From Burkholderiaceae bacterium (GTDB lineage Bacteria > Pseudomonadota > Gammaproteobacteria > Burkholderiales > Burkholderiaceae): a stretch of 12,249 nt of DNA. Each line of letters opens with the position of its first letter. Position 1 is the first letter of the stretch. This document shows, piece after piece, positions 1 to 8,133 of the stretch. The notes under the pieces were generated by a model. The model did not search any database, was not told the origin of the DNA, and saw only the letters and a program-made list of their open reading frames with translations. Both the position numbers and the translations under genes were made by a program. The DNA lies in contig JAGOCV010000100.1 of assembly GCA_017998575.1 (NCBI GenBank), positions 1 through 12,249 on the forward strand, given 5' to 3'.

Positions 1-1
1 G

Positions 2-1357
2 GTGGGTGGCGATGCCGCCGCCGGCACGGCCATCGAGCGCGTTAACACCGGTACCCGCAGCCTGCAGCCGGGCGACCTGTTCGTGGCACTGCGCGGCGAG
101 CGCTTCGACGCGCATGACTTCCTGCCGCAGGCACATGCCCAGGGCGCCGTGGCCGCCATCGCCGAATCCGGCCTGGCCGCTGCGGGCCTGGCGGGCCTGG
201 AAGTGCCCGATGGCCGTGCCGCGCTCGGCCAGCTGGCGGCCGGCTGGCGCGCGCAATTCACGCTGCCACTCATCGCTGTCACGGGCAGCAACGGCAAGAC
301 CACGGTCACGCAGATGATTGCCGCCATCCTGCGCGCCTGGCGTGGCGAGGCGGCCTTCTCCACCCAGGGCAACCTCAACAACGACGTCGGCGTGCCGCTC
401 ACGCTGCTGCGCCTGCGGAGCGATCACGCCGTGGGTGTGGTCGAGCTGGGCATGAACCACCCGGGCGAGATCGCCCAGCTGGCGCGCATCGCCCAGGCCA
501 CGGTGGCGCTGGTCAACAACGCGCAGCGCGAGCACCAGGAGTTCATGGCCACGGTCGAAGCCGTGGCTGGGGAAAACGGCAGCGTGCTGGCGGCCTTGCC
601 GGCCAGCGGCACGGCCGTGTTCCCCGCCGGTGAGGAATTCACCGCGCTGTGGCGCTCGCTGGCGGCCGGTCGTACCTGCCTCACCTTCGGCGACACGGCC
701 GATGCCGACGTGCGCCTGTTGCAGGCCGACTGGACTGGCAGCGCCTGGCAGGTGCGGGCCCTCACGCCGGCCGGTGCGCTCGACTTCACGCTGGCCGTGG
801 CAGGCCGTCACAACGTGCGCAACGCCCTGGCCGCCGCCGCCTGCGCGCTGGCGGCGGGCGCGCCGCTGGCGGCCATCGCCTCGGGTCTCGCGGGCTTCTC
901 GCCGGTCAAGGGCCGCTCGCGCGCTTTCGCCGTGCAGGCCGGCGGCCATGCGGTCACCGTGGTCGACGACACCTACAACGCCAATCCCGACTCGGTGCGC
1001 GCCGCCATCGACGTGCTGGCCGAGTTGCCCGCGCCGCGCCTGCTGGTGCTGGGCGACATGGGCGAGGTGGGCCTGGATGGCCCCCGCTTCCATGCCGAAG
1101 TCGGCGCCTATGCGCGCGAGCGCGGTATCGACGGCCTGTTCACGCTGGGCGAGGCTGCTTCCGGCAGTGCCAGCGCCTTCGGCGCCGCGGCGCGCGACTT
1201 CGGCGCCGATGCCCAGGCGCTGTGCAGCGCCGTCGTGCAGGCATTGGGTGCGCAGGGCAGCGTGCTCGTCAAGGGCTCGCGCTTCATGAAGATGGAACGC
1301 GTGGTGCAGGCGATCGACGCCGCCACCGATTCCCAGAACAAAAAGGAGGGCACATGA
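2..1357 (+). CDS. murF: UDP-N-acetylmuramoyl-tripeptide--D-alanyl-D-alanine ligase, 5'-truncated by the window
   Basis: Cytoplasmic ATP-dependent Mur ligase that adds D-Ala-D-Ala to the UDP-MurNAc tripeptide, the last soluble precursor step. About 451 residues are visible. Counting from the codon at base 2, they include the substrate-domain motif NTGTRSLQPGDLFVAL (about 15-30), the ATP P-loop TGSNGKTT (94-101), NLNNDVGVPLTLL (124-136), ELGMNHPGEI (148-157), the [12 protein letters not shown] motif near 267, the C-terminal-domain motif VDDTYNANPDSV (from 321), then LGDMGEVG and KGSRFMKMERVV. The GTG at base 2 is probably not the true start: MurF proteins normally have about 15-25 more residues before the NTxTRSLQPGD motif, so the gene begins upstream of the window. 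It ends in the TGA at 1355-1357, overlapping the next ATG by 4 bases. Identification is secure; only the N-terminus is missing. Confidence 0.96.
   Translation: MGGDAAAGTAIERVNTGTRSLQPGDLFVALRGERFDAHDFLPQAHAQGAVAAIAESGLAAAGLAGLEVPDGRAALGQLAAGWRAQFTLPLIAVTGSNGKTTVTQMIAAILRAWRGEAAFSTQGNLNNDVGVPLTLLRLRSDHAVGVVELGMNHPGEIAQLARIAQATVALVNNAQREHQEFMATVEAVAGENGSVLAALPASGTAVFPAGEEFTALWRSLAAGRTCLTFGDTADADVRLLQADWTGSAWQVRALTPAGALDFTLAVAGRHNVRNALAAAACALAAGAPLAAIASGLAGFSPVKGRSRAFAVQAGGHAVTVVDDTYNANPDSVRAAIDVLAELPAPRLLVLGDMGEVGLDGPRFHAEVGAYARERGIDGLFTLGEAASGSASAFGAAARDFGADAQALCSAVVQALGAQGSVLVKGSRFMKMERVVQAIDAATDSQNKKEGT
1343..1349 (+). promoter_or_regulatory. Strong Shine-Dalgarno before the small ORF at the murF stop
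   Basis: AAGGAGG, a near-perfect match to the 16S rRNA anti-SD, lies inside the last codons of murF (it encodes the KKEG part of the tail) and ends 4 bases before the ATG at 1354. It is too far from the mraY start (1436) to serve that gene directly, so it supports translation of the small ORF at 1354-1446. Confidence 0.7.
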
Positions 1358-1446
1358 GCCCCCACACTCGCATTCGCTCGCTGCCCCCCGAGGAGGCGCA
1401 GGCCTTCTTCGAGGCGGCTCTGCAGGAGGCCTTCCATGCTGCTTAG
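1354..1446 (+). CDS. Candidate 30-residue small protein or leader peptide between murF and mraY
   Basis: I do not recognise this ORF. It starts with an ATG that overlaps the murF stop as ATGA, has a strong AAGGAGG four bases upstream, and ends in TAG at 1444-1446, 11 bases inside mraY. The peptide begins [10 protein letters not shown], then has [17 protein letters not shown], and ends HAA. From about residue 13 it could form an amphipathic helix, with F19/L23/F27 on one side and E13, E14, E20, Q24, E25 on the others. It has no signal peptide or transmembrane segment. The mraY ribosome binding site lies within its last codons, so ribosomes finishing it would be delivered to the mraY start. It may be a functional small protein, or merely a coupling ORF that carries ribosomes from murF to mraY. 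Translation is inferred from the start signals; function is unknown. Confidence 0.5.
   Translation: MSPHTRIRSLPPEEAQAFFEAALQEAFHAA
1424..1429 (+). promoter_or_regulatory. mraY ribosome binding site
   Basis: AGGAGG with a 6-base spacer to the ATG at 1436 fixes the mraY start. It sits inside the coding sequence of the small upstream ORF. It is the third AGGAGG hexamer within 86 bases (the others are at 1344-1349 and 1391-1396); the middle one has no start codon after it. Confidence 0.75.
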
Positions 1447-2614
1447 CCTGGCCCAGTGGCTGCAGACGCTTTCGCCCGAGTTCGGGTTCTTCCGCGTCTT
1501 CCAGTACCTCACCTTCCGCGCGGTGATGGCGGCGATGACGGCGTTGCTGATCGGCCTGCTGGCCGGGCCTTACGTGATCCGCCGCCTGACGGCGCTCAAG
1601 ATCGGCCAGCCCGTGCGCGGCTACGGCATGGAAACCCACCTGGTCAAGAGCGGCACGCCCACCATGGGTGGCGTGCTGGTGCTGCTGGCCATCGGCCTGT
1701 CGACGCTGCTGTGGTTCGATCTCTCCAACCGTTTCGTCTGGATCGTGCTGCTGGTGACGCTGGGCTTCGGCGCGATCGGCTGGGTGGATGACTGGCGTAA
1801 GGTCGTGCGCAAGGATCCGGAGGGCATGCGCTCGCGCGAGAAGTACTTCTGGCAGTCGGTGATCGGTCTCGTCGCGGCGCTCTATCTGGCCTTCAGCATT
1901 TCCGAGAGTTCCAACTGGCGCGTGCTCGAGCTCTTCATGGCCTGGGTGCGTTCCGGGTTCGATCTGAGCGTGGATACCCGCACCACGCTCATGGTGCCGT
2001 TCTTCAAGGAAGTGAGCTATCCGCTGGGCCTGCTGGGCTTCGTGATCCTCACCTATCTCGTCATCGTCGGCTCCAGCAATGCCGTCAACCTCACCGACGG
2101 CCTCGACGGCCTGGCCATCATGCCGGTGGTGATGGTGGGCTCGGCGCTGGGCGTGTTCGCCTATGTCACCGGCAGCGCGGTGTACTCCAGGTACCTGCTG
2201 TTCCCCTTCATCCCGGGCGCGGGCGAGCTGCTGATCTTCTGCGCCGCCATGGCCGGCGCGGGCCTGGCATTCCTCTGGTTCAACGCGCACCCGGCGCAGG
2301 TATTCATGGGCGATGTGGGCGCCCTCGCGCTCGGCGCCGCGCTGGGCACCATCGCGGTCATCGTGCGGCAGGAAATCGTGCTGGCCATCATGGGCGGCAT
2401 CTTCGTGGCCGAGGCCGTGTCGGTGATGCTGCAGGTGGTCTGGTTCAAGTACACCAAGCGCCGCTACGGCGAGGGCCGGCGCCTGCTCAAGATGGCGCCG
2501 CTGCACCACCACTTCGAGAAGTCGGGCTGGAAGGAAACGCAGGTGGTGATCCGCTTCTGGATCATCACGATGCTGCTGTGCCTCGTGGCCCTCTCCACGC
2601 TGAAGCTGCGATGA
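1436..2614 (+). CDS. mraY: Phospho-N-acetylmuramoyl-pentapeptide transferase (lipid I synthase)
   Basis: Polytopic inner-membrane enzyme that transfers phospho-MurNAc-pentapeptide from UDP to undecaprenyl phosphate, making lipid I. The 392-residue protein has many hydrophobic helices and the family's catalytic signatures: WVDDW with the Asp pair D118/D119, [13 protein letters not shown] (215-227), [11 protein letters not shown] (290-300, Asp D293) and the cytoplasmic triple-His motif PLHHHFE (355-361). KSGTPTMGG is at 71-79. It is longer than the roughly 360 residues of the E. coli enzyme, mainly through an enlarged loop at about 155-188 before VPFFK, which I recall as usual for betaproteobacterial MraY. 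The start is supported by AGGAGG at 1424-1429. The stop overlaps murD as ATGA. Confidence 0.97.
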   Translation: MLLSLAQWLQTLSPEFGFFRVFQYLTFRAVMAAMTALLIGLLAGPYVIRRLTALKIGQPVRGYGMETHLVKSGTPTMGGVLVLLAIGLSTLLWFDLSNRFVWIVLLVTLGFGAIGWVDDWRKVVRKDPEGMRSREKYFWQSVIGLVAALYLAFSISESSNWRVLELFMAWVRSGFDLSVDTRTTLMVPFFKEVSYPLGLLGFVILTYLVIVGSSNAVNLTDGLDGLAIMPVVMVGSALGVFAYVTGSAVYSRYLLFPFIPGAGELLIFCAAMAGAGLAFLWFNAHPAQVFMGDVGALALGAALGTIAVIVRQEIVLAIMGGIFVAEAVSVMLQVVWFKYTKRRYGEGRRLLKMAPLHHHFEKSGWKETQVVIRFWIITMLLCLVALSTLKLR

Positions 2615-4374
2615 ACCTGCTGAAGGACCAACACGTTCTCGTCCTCGGCCTGGGCATCTCCGGCCTGGCCATGGCGCGCTGGTGCGCGCGCTGCGGTGCG
2701 CTCGTCACCGTGGCCGACACGCGCGCCACGCCGCCCGGCCTGGCCGCACTGCAGGCCGATCTGCCGCAGGCACGCTTCGTCGCGGGCGCGTTCGACGCGT
2801 CGCTGGTTGAAGGCTCCGACATCCGCGCCGTCTTCCGCAGCCCCGGCCTGTCGCCCGGGCAGGTGGCCCCGGTCGTCGATGCGGCCCGCGCGCTGGGTCT
2901 GTGGACGGGGGGCGAGCTGGATCTGTTCGCACGCGCGCTGGCCGACCTGCGCGAAGACTTCGCCTACACACCGCGCGTGATCGCCATCACCGGCACCAAC
3001 GGCAAGACCACGGTCACATCGCTCACGGGCCAGCTGGTAGAGCGCGCCGGCCGCCGCGTGGCCGTGGCCGGCAACATCGGTCCGTCCATGCTCGACACGC
3101 TGGCCGCGCAACTCGACACGCTGCCGGCCGACCTGCCGCGCGCCAGCGAACTCGCGCCCGAACCCGAGCTGCCCGAAGCGGTCGAGGAGACCGGGGACAC
3201 CGCCGTGGCGTCCGGGTCCGAGGCCGAGGCCGCCGACGAAGCGGACACGGCCGCGCCCGAAGGCGACGAGTCCGCCGCCGATGCCGAGGCGGCCGCACCG
3301 GCCGTGGACGCCGCGCTGGCCGGCGATGAGCCGGTGGTCGACGAAGAAGAACCCGAGCGCCGCCCCACCGCCAACGACCTGTTGCCCGAAATCTGGGTGC
3401 TCGAACTCTCCAGTTTCCAGCTCGAAGGCGTGCAGGGCTTCGAGCCGACGGTCGGCACCGTGCTCAACATCACGCAGGACCATCTGGACTGGCACGGCGA
3501 CATGGCCGCCTACGCAGCCGCCAAGCAGCGCGTCTTCGGCGAGCGCGGCGGCATGCTGCTCAACCGCGACGATCCGCAGGTAGCGGCCATGCAGCCGCCG
3601 GTGGTGAAGGTGCCGCGCGGCCAGAAGCCTGTGATCCGGCCCGTGGCGACCTTCGGCACCGGCATGCCCGTGCGCCCGGGCGACTGGGGCATCGAGGACA
3701 TGGCTGGCATGGTCTGGCTGGTGCGCGCGATGGAAGCCGACGAAACGCGCAAGCGTCGCAAGGATGAAGAGGAAGAGATCCACATCCAGCGTCTGATGCC
3801 GGCCGACGCGCTGCGCATCCGCGGTCGCCACAACGCCGCCAACGCGCTGGCCGCGCTGGCGCTGGCCACCAGCGCCGGCTGCCCGCTCGCGCCCATGCTC
3901 TACGGCCTGCGCGAGTACCGGGGCGAGCCGCACCGCGTCGAGCCCGTGGGCATCGTGGGCGACGTGGAGTACTTCGACGACAGCAAGGGCACCAACGTGG
4001 GCGCCACCGTGGCCGCGCTGCAGGGCCTGGGCGCCGAGCGCCACGTGGTCGTCATCCTGGGCGGCGAGGGCAAGGGGCAGGACTTCTCGCCGCTGGCCGC
4101 ACCGCTGGCGCGCTTCGCACGCGCGGCCGTGCTGATCGGCCGCGACGCGCCGCTGATCCGCGCCGCGCTCGAAGGCACGGGCGTCGCACTGGTGGACGCC
4201 ACCGACATGGCCGATGCCGTGGCGCGCGCCACCGAGCGCGCGCATGCGGGCGATGCCGTGCTGCTGTCGCCGGCCTGCGCCAGCTTCGACATGTTCGACA
4301 ACTACGGCCATCGCGGCCAGGTGTTCCAGGACGTGGTGGCGTCGATGCGCCAGGACGCCGGGGAGGTGATGTGA
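2611..4374 (+). CDS. murD: UDP-N-acetylmuramoyl-L-alanine--D-glutamate ligase with acidic insertion
   Basis: Cytoplasmic Mur ligase that adds D-glutamate to UDP-MurNAc-L-Ala. The 587 residues contain the N-terminal Rossmann motif [10 protein letters not shown] (11-20), P-loop GTNGKTT (128-134), GNIG (154-157), ELSSFQLE (265-272), [11 protein letters not shown] (285-295), YAAAKQR whose K305 corresponds to the carbamylated lysine, [12 protein letters not shown] (404-415), [11 protein letters not shown] (456-466) and [12 protein letters not shown] (551-562). E. coli MurD has about 438 residues. The extra length is mainly an acidic low-complexity insertion at about 168-258 between GNIG and ELSSFQ, plus a charged insertion at about 374-393. 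All catalytic motifs are intact, so activity is expected. The ATG at 2611 (ATGA overlap with mraY) is preferred over the in-frame ATG at 2578, because [15 protein letters not shown] is the normal MurD N-terminus. There is no clear Shine-Dalgarno, so initiation probably depends on coupling. Confidence 0.96.
   Translation: MNLLKDQHVLVLGLGISGLAMARWCARCGALVTVADTRATPPGLAALQADLPQARFVAGAFDASLVEGSDIRAVFRSPGLSPGQVAPVVDAARALGLWTGGELDLFARALADLREDFAYTPRVIAITGTNGKTTVTSLTGQLVERAGRRVAVAGNIGPSMLDTLAAQLDTLPADLPRASELAPEPELPEAVEETGDTAVASGSEAEAADEADTAAPEGDESAADAEAAAPAVDAALAGDEPVVDEEEPERRPTANDLLPEIWVLELSSFQLEGVQGFEPTVGTVLNITQDHLDWHGDMAAYAAAKQRVFGERGGMLLNRDDPQVAAMQPPVVKVPRGQKPVIRPVATFGTGMPVRPGDWGIEDMAGMVWLVRAMEADETRKRRKDEEEEIHIQRLMPADALRIRGRHNAANALAALALATSAGCPLAPMLYGLREYRGEPHRVEPVGIVGDVEYFDDSKGTNVGATVAALQGLGAERHVVVILGGEGKGQDFSPLAAPLARFARAAVLIGRDAPLIRAALEGTGVALVDATDMADAVARATERAHAGDAVLLSPACASFDMFDNYGHRGQVFQDVVASMRQDAGEVM
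3112..3384 (+). other. Acidic low-complexity insertion within MurD
   Basis: This in-frame segment encodes MurD residues about 168-258. I count about 28 Asp/Glu and only 3 Arg, with no Lys, Arg or His at all from 178 to 249; the rest is mainly Ala, Pro, Gly, Ser, Thr and Val. It is predicted to be disordered. In E. coli MurD the GNIG motif and ELSSFQ are about 16 residues apart; here they are 107 apart. The flanking domain sequence is intact and the frame is open, so this is an insertion, not a frameshift. Confidence 0.85.
4361..4366 (+). promoter_or_regulatory. ftsW ribosome binding site, selecting a GTG start
   Basis: GGGAGG ends 4 bases before the GTG at 4371, which overlaps the murD stop as GTGA. 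The nearby ATG at 4369 is in a different frame, so the GTG is the ftsW start. Confidence 0.65.
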
Positions 4375-5636
4375 GCACGCTGGCGCAACGCTTCTCGGGC
4401 TTCTGGCTGCGCCTGGTGGCCGGCTCGCCCACGGGCGGCGATCCGCTGCCGGTGCGTGTGGGCAGCGCAGAGTACGCGCGCACCCGCAACGCGCCGGCGC
4501 GCGTCATGGGCTTCGATCAGCCGCTGCTGTGGGTCACCGTGGCGCTGCTGGCCTTTGGCCTCGTGATGGTGTATTCGGCCTCGATCGCCATGCCCGACAA
4601 CCCGCGATTCGCGCGCTACGCGCACACGCACTTCCTGGTGCGTCACCTGTTCGCGCTGTTCGTGGGCTTCGTGCTGGCGCTGCTCGCCTTCCAGGTGCCG
4701 CTGGCGCGCTGGGAGAAATGGGCGCCATGGCTGCTGGTGGCCGCGCTGGTGCTGCTGGTGGCCGTGCTCATTCCCGGCATCGGCCGTGGCGTGAACGGCG
4801 CGCGCCGCTGGATCTCGCTGGGCTTCATGACCTTCCAGCCGTCGGAGCTCGCCAAGTTCGCGGTCGTGCTCTATGCCGCCGATTACATGGTGCGCAAGAT
4901 GGACGTGAAAGAGAAGTTCTTCCGCGCCGTCATGCCCATGGCCATCGCCGTGGCCGTGCTCGGCATGCTGCTGCTGGCCGAGCCCGACATGGGCGCCTTC
5001 ATGGTGATCGCCATCATCGCCATGGGCATCCTGTTCCTGGGCGGCGTGAACGCGCGCATGTTCTTCCTGATCGCCGCCGTGATGGTGGTGGCCTTCGTGC
5101 TGATGATCGCGCTGTCCGACTGGCGGCGCGAGCGCATCTTCGCCTACCTCGATCCGTTCAGCGAGGCCCATGCGCTGGGCAAGGGCTACCAGCTGTCGCA
5201 CTCGCTCATCGCCATCGGCCGCGGCGAAGTGTTCGGCGTCGGCCTGGGCGGCAGCGTCGAGAAGCTGCACTGGCTGCCCGAGGCGCACACCGACTTCCTG
5301 CTGGCCGTGATCGGCGAAGAGTTCGGCCTCATCGGCGTGCTGTCGGTGATCGGCCTGTTCCTGTGGCTGGTGCGCCGCATCATGCACATCGGCCGCCAGT
5401 CCATCGCGCTCGACCGCGTGTTCCCGGGCCTGGTCGCGCAAGGGGTGGGCATGTGGATCGGCTTCCAGGCCTTCATCAACATGGGCGTGAATCTGGGCGC
5501 ACTGCCCACCAAGGGCCTCACGCTGCCGCTCATGAGCTACGGCGGCTCGGCCATCCTGATGAACCTCGTCGCGCTGGCCGTGGTGCTGCGCGTGGACTAC
5601 GAAAACCGCGTCCTCATGCGCGGAGGCCGCGTATGA
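4371..5636 (+). CDS. ftsW: Septal peptidoglycan glycosyltransferase FtsW (SEDS family)
   Basis: Polytopic inner-membrane SEDS protein that polymerises lipid II into septal glycan strands together with the class B penicillin-binding protein FtsI. Of 421 residues, about 46 form a cytoplasmic N-terminal tail before the first membrane segment (about 51-70). SEDS motifs are [10 protein letters not shown] (142-151), FQPSELAKF (155-163), AEPDMGA (203-209), [18 protein letters not shown] (302-319) and [20 protein letters not shown] (374-393). D308 in the HTDF motif is the likely counterpart of the catalytic Asp in FtsW/RodA. The position between murD and murG separates FtsW from RodA, its elongation paralogue. 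It starts at GTG 4371 and its stop overlaps murG as ATGA. Confidence 0.96.
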   Translation: MSTLAQRFSGFWLRLVAGSPTGGDPLPVRVGSAEYARTRNAPARVMGFDQPLLWVTVALLAFGLVMVYSASIAMPDNPRFARYAHTHFLVRHLFALFVGFVLALLAFQVPLARWEKWAPWLLVAALVLLVAVLIPGIGRGVNGARRWISLGFMTFQPSELAKFAVVLYAADYMVRKMDVKEKFFRAVMPMAIAVAVLGMLLLAEPDMGAFMVIAIIAMGILFLGGVNARMFFLIAAVMVVAFVLMIALSDWRRERIFAYLDPFSEAHALGKGYQLSHSLIAIGRGEVFGVGLGGSVEKLHWLPEAHTDFLLAVIGEEFGLIGVLSVIGLFLWLVRRIMHIGRQSIALDRVFPGLVAQGVGMWIGFQAFINMGVNLGALPTKGLTLPLMSYGGSAILMNLVALAVVLRVDYENRVLMRGGRV

Positions 5637-6727
5637 CGAAAGAAAAGACCGCACTCGTCATGGCCGGCGGCACCGGTGGCCACATCTTCCCGGGTCTGGC
5701 TGTGGCCGAGATGCTGCGCGAGCGCGGCTGGCGCGTGCACTGGCTGGGCGCGCCGAAGAACAGCGCGGGCGAGCCGAGCATGGAAAGCCAGCTGGTGCCG
5801 CCGCGCGGTTTCGCATTCGAGCCGGTGGACTTCGGTGGCGTGCGTGGCAAGGGCTTCATCACGCTGGCCCTGCTGCCGCTGCGCCTGCTGATCGCCTTCG
5901 TGCAGAGCATCCAGGTGATGCGCCGCGTCAAACCCGACGTGGTGATCGGCCTGGGCGGCTACATCACCTTCCCCGGCGGGATGATGGGCGTGCTTGCTGG
6001 CCGGCCGCTGGTGCTGCACGAGCAGAACTCCGTCGCCGGCATGGCCAACAAGGTGCTGGCCAGCGTGGCCGACCGCGTGTTCACCGCGTTTCCCGACGTG
6101 CTCAAGGGATCGCGCCACGTCCAGTGGGTGGGCAATCCGCTGCGCGAGCCCTTCCTGCGCCAGGCGGCTCCGGCCGAGCGTTTCGCCGGCCGCGGCGGCC
6201 CGCTGCGCATCGTGGTCGTGGGCGGCAGCCTGGGCGCACGCGCGCTCAACGAAATCGTGCCGCAGGCCATTGCGCGGCTGCCGCAGGGCCAGCGCCCCGA
6301 GGTGCTGCACCAGAGCGGCGCGAAGCAGATCGACGAGCTGCGCGCCAACTACGCCAAAGCCGGCGTCGAGGCCACGCTGGTGCCGTTCATCGACGACACG
6401 GCCGATGCCTTCGCCGAGGCCGATCTGGTGATCTGCCGCGCCGGCGCCAGCACCGTCACCGAAATCGCCGCTGTGGGCGCGGCCGCGCTGTTCGTGCCCT
6501 TCCCGGCGGCGGTGGACGACCACCAGACCGTCAATGCACGCTTCCTCGCCGACGCCGATGCGGCCTGGCTGGTGGCGCAGGACGAGCTCAACCCCGACCG
6601 CCTGGCGCAGATGCTGATCGGCCTCACGCGCGCGCAGCTGCTCGCGCGTGCCGAGGCGGCGAAGAAGCGCGAGAAGACCAGTGCCACGCGCGAGATCGTG
6701 CTGGCCTGCGAAGAGATCACGGCATGA
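5633..6727 (+). CDS. murG: UDP-GlcNAc:undecaprenyl-PP-MurNAc-pentapeptide GlcNAc transferase (lipid II synthase)
   Basis: Peripheral inner-membrane GT-B glycosyltransferase that adds GlcNAc to lipid I, giving lipid II, the substrate of FtsW. The 364-residue protein has the N-terminal glycine-rich loop GGTGGH (12-17), [11 protein letters not shown] (106-116), HEQN (129-132), the second glycine-rich loop GGSLGA (197-202), and the UDP-GlcNAc site [10 protein letters not shown] (268-277) and [11 protein letters not shown] (289-299), which carry the conserved Glu (E277) and Gln (Q298). The start is ATG 5633, with GGAGG at 5622-5626 six bases upstream and a 4-base overlap with ftsW. Longer in-frame readings upstream are only ftsW read in another frame. 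The loop after WLG (about 41-49) is about 6 residues longer than in E. coli. It overlaps murC by 4 bases. Confidence 0.97.
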   Translation: MTKEKTALVMAGGTGGHIFPGLAVAEMLRERGWRVHWLGAPKNSAGEPSMESQLVPPRGFAFEPVDFGGVRGKGFITLALLPLRLLIAFVQSIQVMRRVKPDVVIGLGGYITFPGGMMGVLAGRPLVLHEQNSVAGMANKVLASVADRVFTAFPDVLKGSRHVQWVGNPLREPFLRQAAPAERFAGRGGPLRIVVVGGSLGARALNEIVPQAIARLPQGQRPEVLHQSGAKQIDELRANYAKAGVEATLVPFIDDTADAFAEADLVICRAGASTVTEIAAVGAAALFVPFPAAVDDHQTVNARFLADADAAWLVAQDELNPDRLAQMLIGLTRAQLLARAEAAKKREKTSATREIVLACEEITA

Positions 6728-8133
6728 AACACGCCATCCGTCACATTCATTTCGTGGGCCTGGGCGGCTCGGGCATGAGCGGCATCGCCGAGGTGCTGCA
6801 CAACCTGGGCTACGTGGTTTCGGGCTCCGACCTGGCCGACAGCGCCACGCTGCGTCGCCTGGCCTCGCTGGGCATCGCCACGCAGGTGGGCCACGCGGCC
6901 AGCAACGTCGCGGGCGCCGACGCAGTCGTCACCTCCACCGCCGTGCAGGCGCACAACCCCGAGGTCATCGCCGCGCGCGAGAAGAAGATCCCCGTGGTGC
7001 CACGTGCGCTCATGCTGGCCGAGCTGATGCGCCTGCGCCGCGGCATCGCCATCGCCGGCACCCACGGCAAGACGACCACCACCAGCCTGGTCGCCAGCGT
7101 GCTGGCCGAAGCCGGACTCGACCCCACCTTCGTGATCGGTGGGCGCCTCAACAGCGCGGGCGCCAACGCCAAGCTGGGTTCGGGTGAATACATCGTCGTC
7201 GAAGCCGACGAGTCCGACGCGTCGTTCCTCAACCTGCTGCCTGTGATGGCCGTGGTGACCAACATCGACGCCGACCACATGGAAACCTACGGCCACGACT
7301 TCGGCCGGCTCCAGGGCGCGTTCGTCGACTTCCTGCACCGCATGCCGTTCTACGGCACGGCCGTGCTGTGCACCGACGACCCGGCCGTGGCGCAGATCGT
7401 GCCGCAGGTATCGTGTCCGGTGACCAGCTACGGCTTCGGCGAAGACGCCCAGGTGCGCGCCGTCGATGTGCGCGCCATGGGCGGGCAGATGCATTTCACC
7501 GTGCAGCGCCGCAACGGCGTCACGCTGCCCGACCTGCCCATCGTGCTCAACCTCGCGGGCGAGCACAACGTGCGCAACGCGCTGGCTGCCATCGCCATCG
7601 CCGTCGAGCTGTCGGTGCCCGACGCGGCCGTGCAGAAGGCGCTGGCCGAGTTCCATGGCGTGGGCCGGCGCTTCCAGCGCTACGGCGACGTGCACCTGCC
7701 CTCGGGCGGCGTGGTCACCGTCATCGACGACTACGGCCACCATCCGGTGGAGATGGCCGCCACGCTGGCGGCCGCGCGCGGCGCGTTCCCGGGGCGGCGC
7801 ATCGTGCTGGCCTTCCAGCCGCACCGCTACACCCGCACGCGCGACTGCTTCGAGGATTTCGTCAAGGTGATCGGCGCCGGCGCCGATGCCGTGCTGCTGG
7901 CCGAGGTCTACGCGGCGGGCGAGGCGCCCATCGTGGCCGCCGACGGCCGATCGCTCACGCGTGCACTGCGCGTGGCGGGCAAGGTGGAGCCGGTGTTCGT
8001 CGACGACATCGCCGCCATGCCGCGGGCGGTGATCGACAACGCGCGCGATGGCGACGTGGTGATGTGCATGGGCGCGGGCTCCATCGGGGGCGTGCCGGCC
8101 AAGATCGTGGAACTATCCGGGAGCAGATCATGA
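6724..8133 (+). CDS. murC: UDP-N-acetylmuramate--L-alanine ligase
   Basis: Cytoplasmic ATP-dependent ligase that attaches L-Ala to UDP-MurNAc, opening the stem-peptide pathway. The 469-residue protein has the usual family length. Motifs in order: Rossmann [14 protein letters not shown] (10-23), P-loop GTHGKTTTT (112-120), [10 protein letters not shown] (160-169), [11 protein letters not shown] (179-189), [11 protein letters not shown] (279-289), DDYGHHP (335-341), FQPHRYTRT (364-372) and MGAGSI (449-454). The ATG at 6724 overlaps the murG stop and gives the normal MurC N-terminus [12 protein letters not shown]. The Shine-Dalgarno is weak (GAAGAG near 6710-6715), so coupling to murG is likely. 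The stop overlaps ddl as ATGA. No murB follows, unlike in many gammaproteobacterial dcw clusters. Confidence 0.97.
   Translation: MKHAIRHIHFVGLGGSGMSGIAEVLHNLGYVVSGSDLADSATLRRLASLGIATQVGHAASNVAGADAVVTSTAVQAHNPEVIAAREKKIPVVPRALMLAELMRLRRGIAIAGTHGKTTTTSLVASVLAEAGLDPTFVIGGRLNSAGANAKLGSGEYIVVEADESDASFLNLLPVMAVVTNIDADHMETYGHDFGRLQGAFVDFLHRMPFYGTAVLCTDDPAVAQIVPQVSCPVTSYGFGEDAQVRAVDVRAMGGQMHFTVQRRNGVTLPDLPIVLNLAGEHNVRNALAAIAIAVELSVPDAAVQKALAEFHGVGRRFQRYGDVHLPSGGVVTVIDDYGHHPVEMAATLAAARGAFPGRRIVLAFQPHRYTRTRDCFEDFVKVIGAGADAVLLAEVYAAGEAPIVAADGRSLTRALRVAGKVEPVFVDDIAAMPRAVIDNARDGDVVMCMGAGSIGGVPAKIVELSGSRS
8119..8123 (+). promoter_or_regulatory. ddl ribosome binding site favouring the upstream ATG
   Basis: GGGAG lies within the last codons of murC, 6 bases before ATG 8130 (a second in-frame ATG is at 8133). 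This spacing and the ATGA overlap favour the start that includes the unusual N-terminal extension. The GTG codons at 8211 and 8220, nearer the conserved Ddl core, have no comparable signal, apart from the palindrome's own G-run. Confidence 0.55.

Noticed and set aside
2578..2610. Earlier in-frame ATG for murD
   Set aside because: It would add 11 residues and lengthen the overlap with mraY. ATG 2611 gives the normal MurD N-terminus and the ATGA overlap seen at the other junctions.
2464..4311. 615-codon open frame on the minus strand opposite murD
   Set aside because: It mirrors murD codon for codon. The product is His/Arg/Gly-rich with no recognisable domain, as expected for the antisense frame of a gene with very high third-position GC.
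6349..7824. Long minus-strand open frame opposite murG/murC (and similar ones at 4302-5654, 5597-6523, 7908-9326 and 9928-10965)
   Set aside because: All lie fully opposite confidently identified genes, are compositionally biased (His, Arg, Gly, Ala) and lack domains or supported starts.
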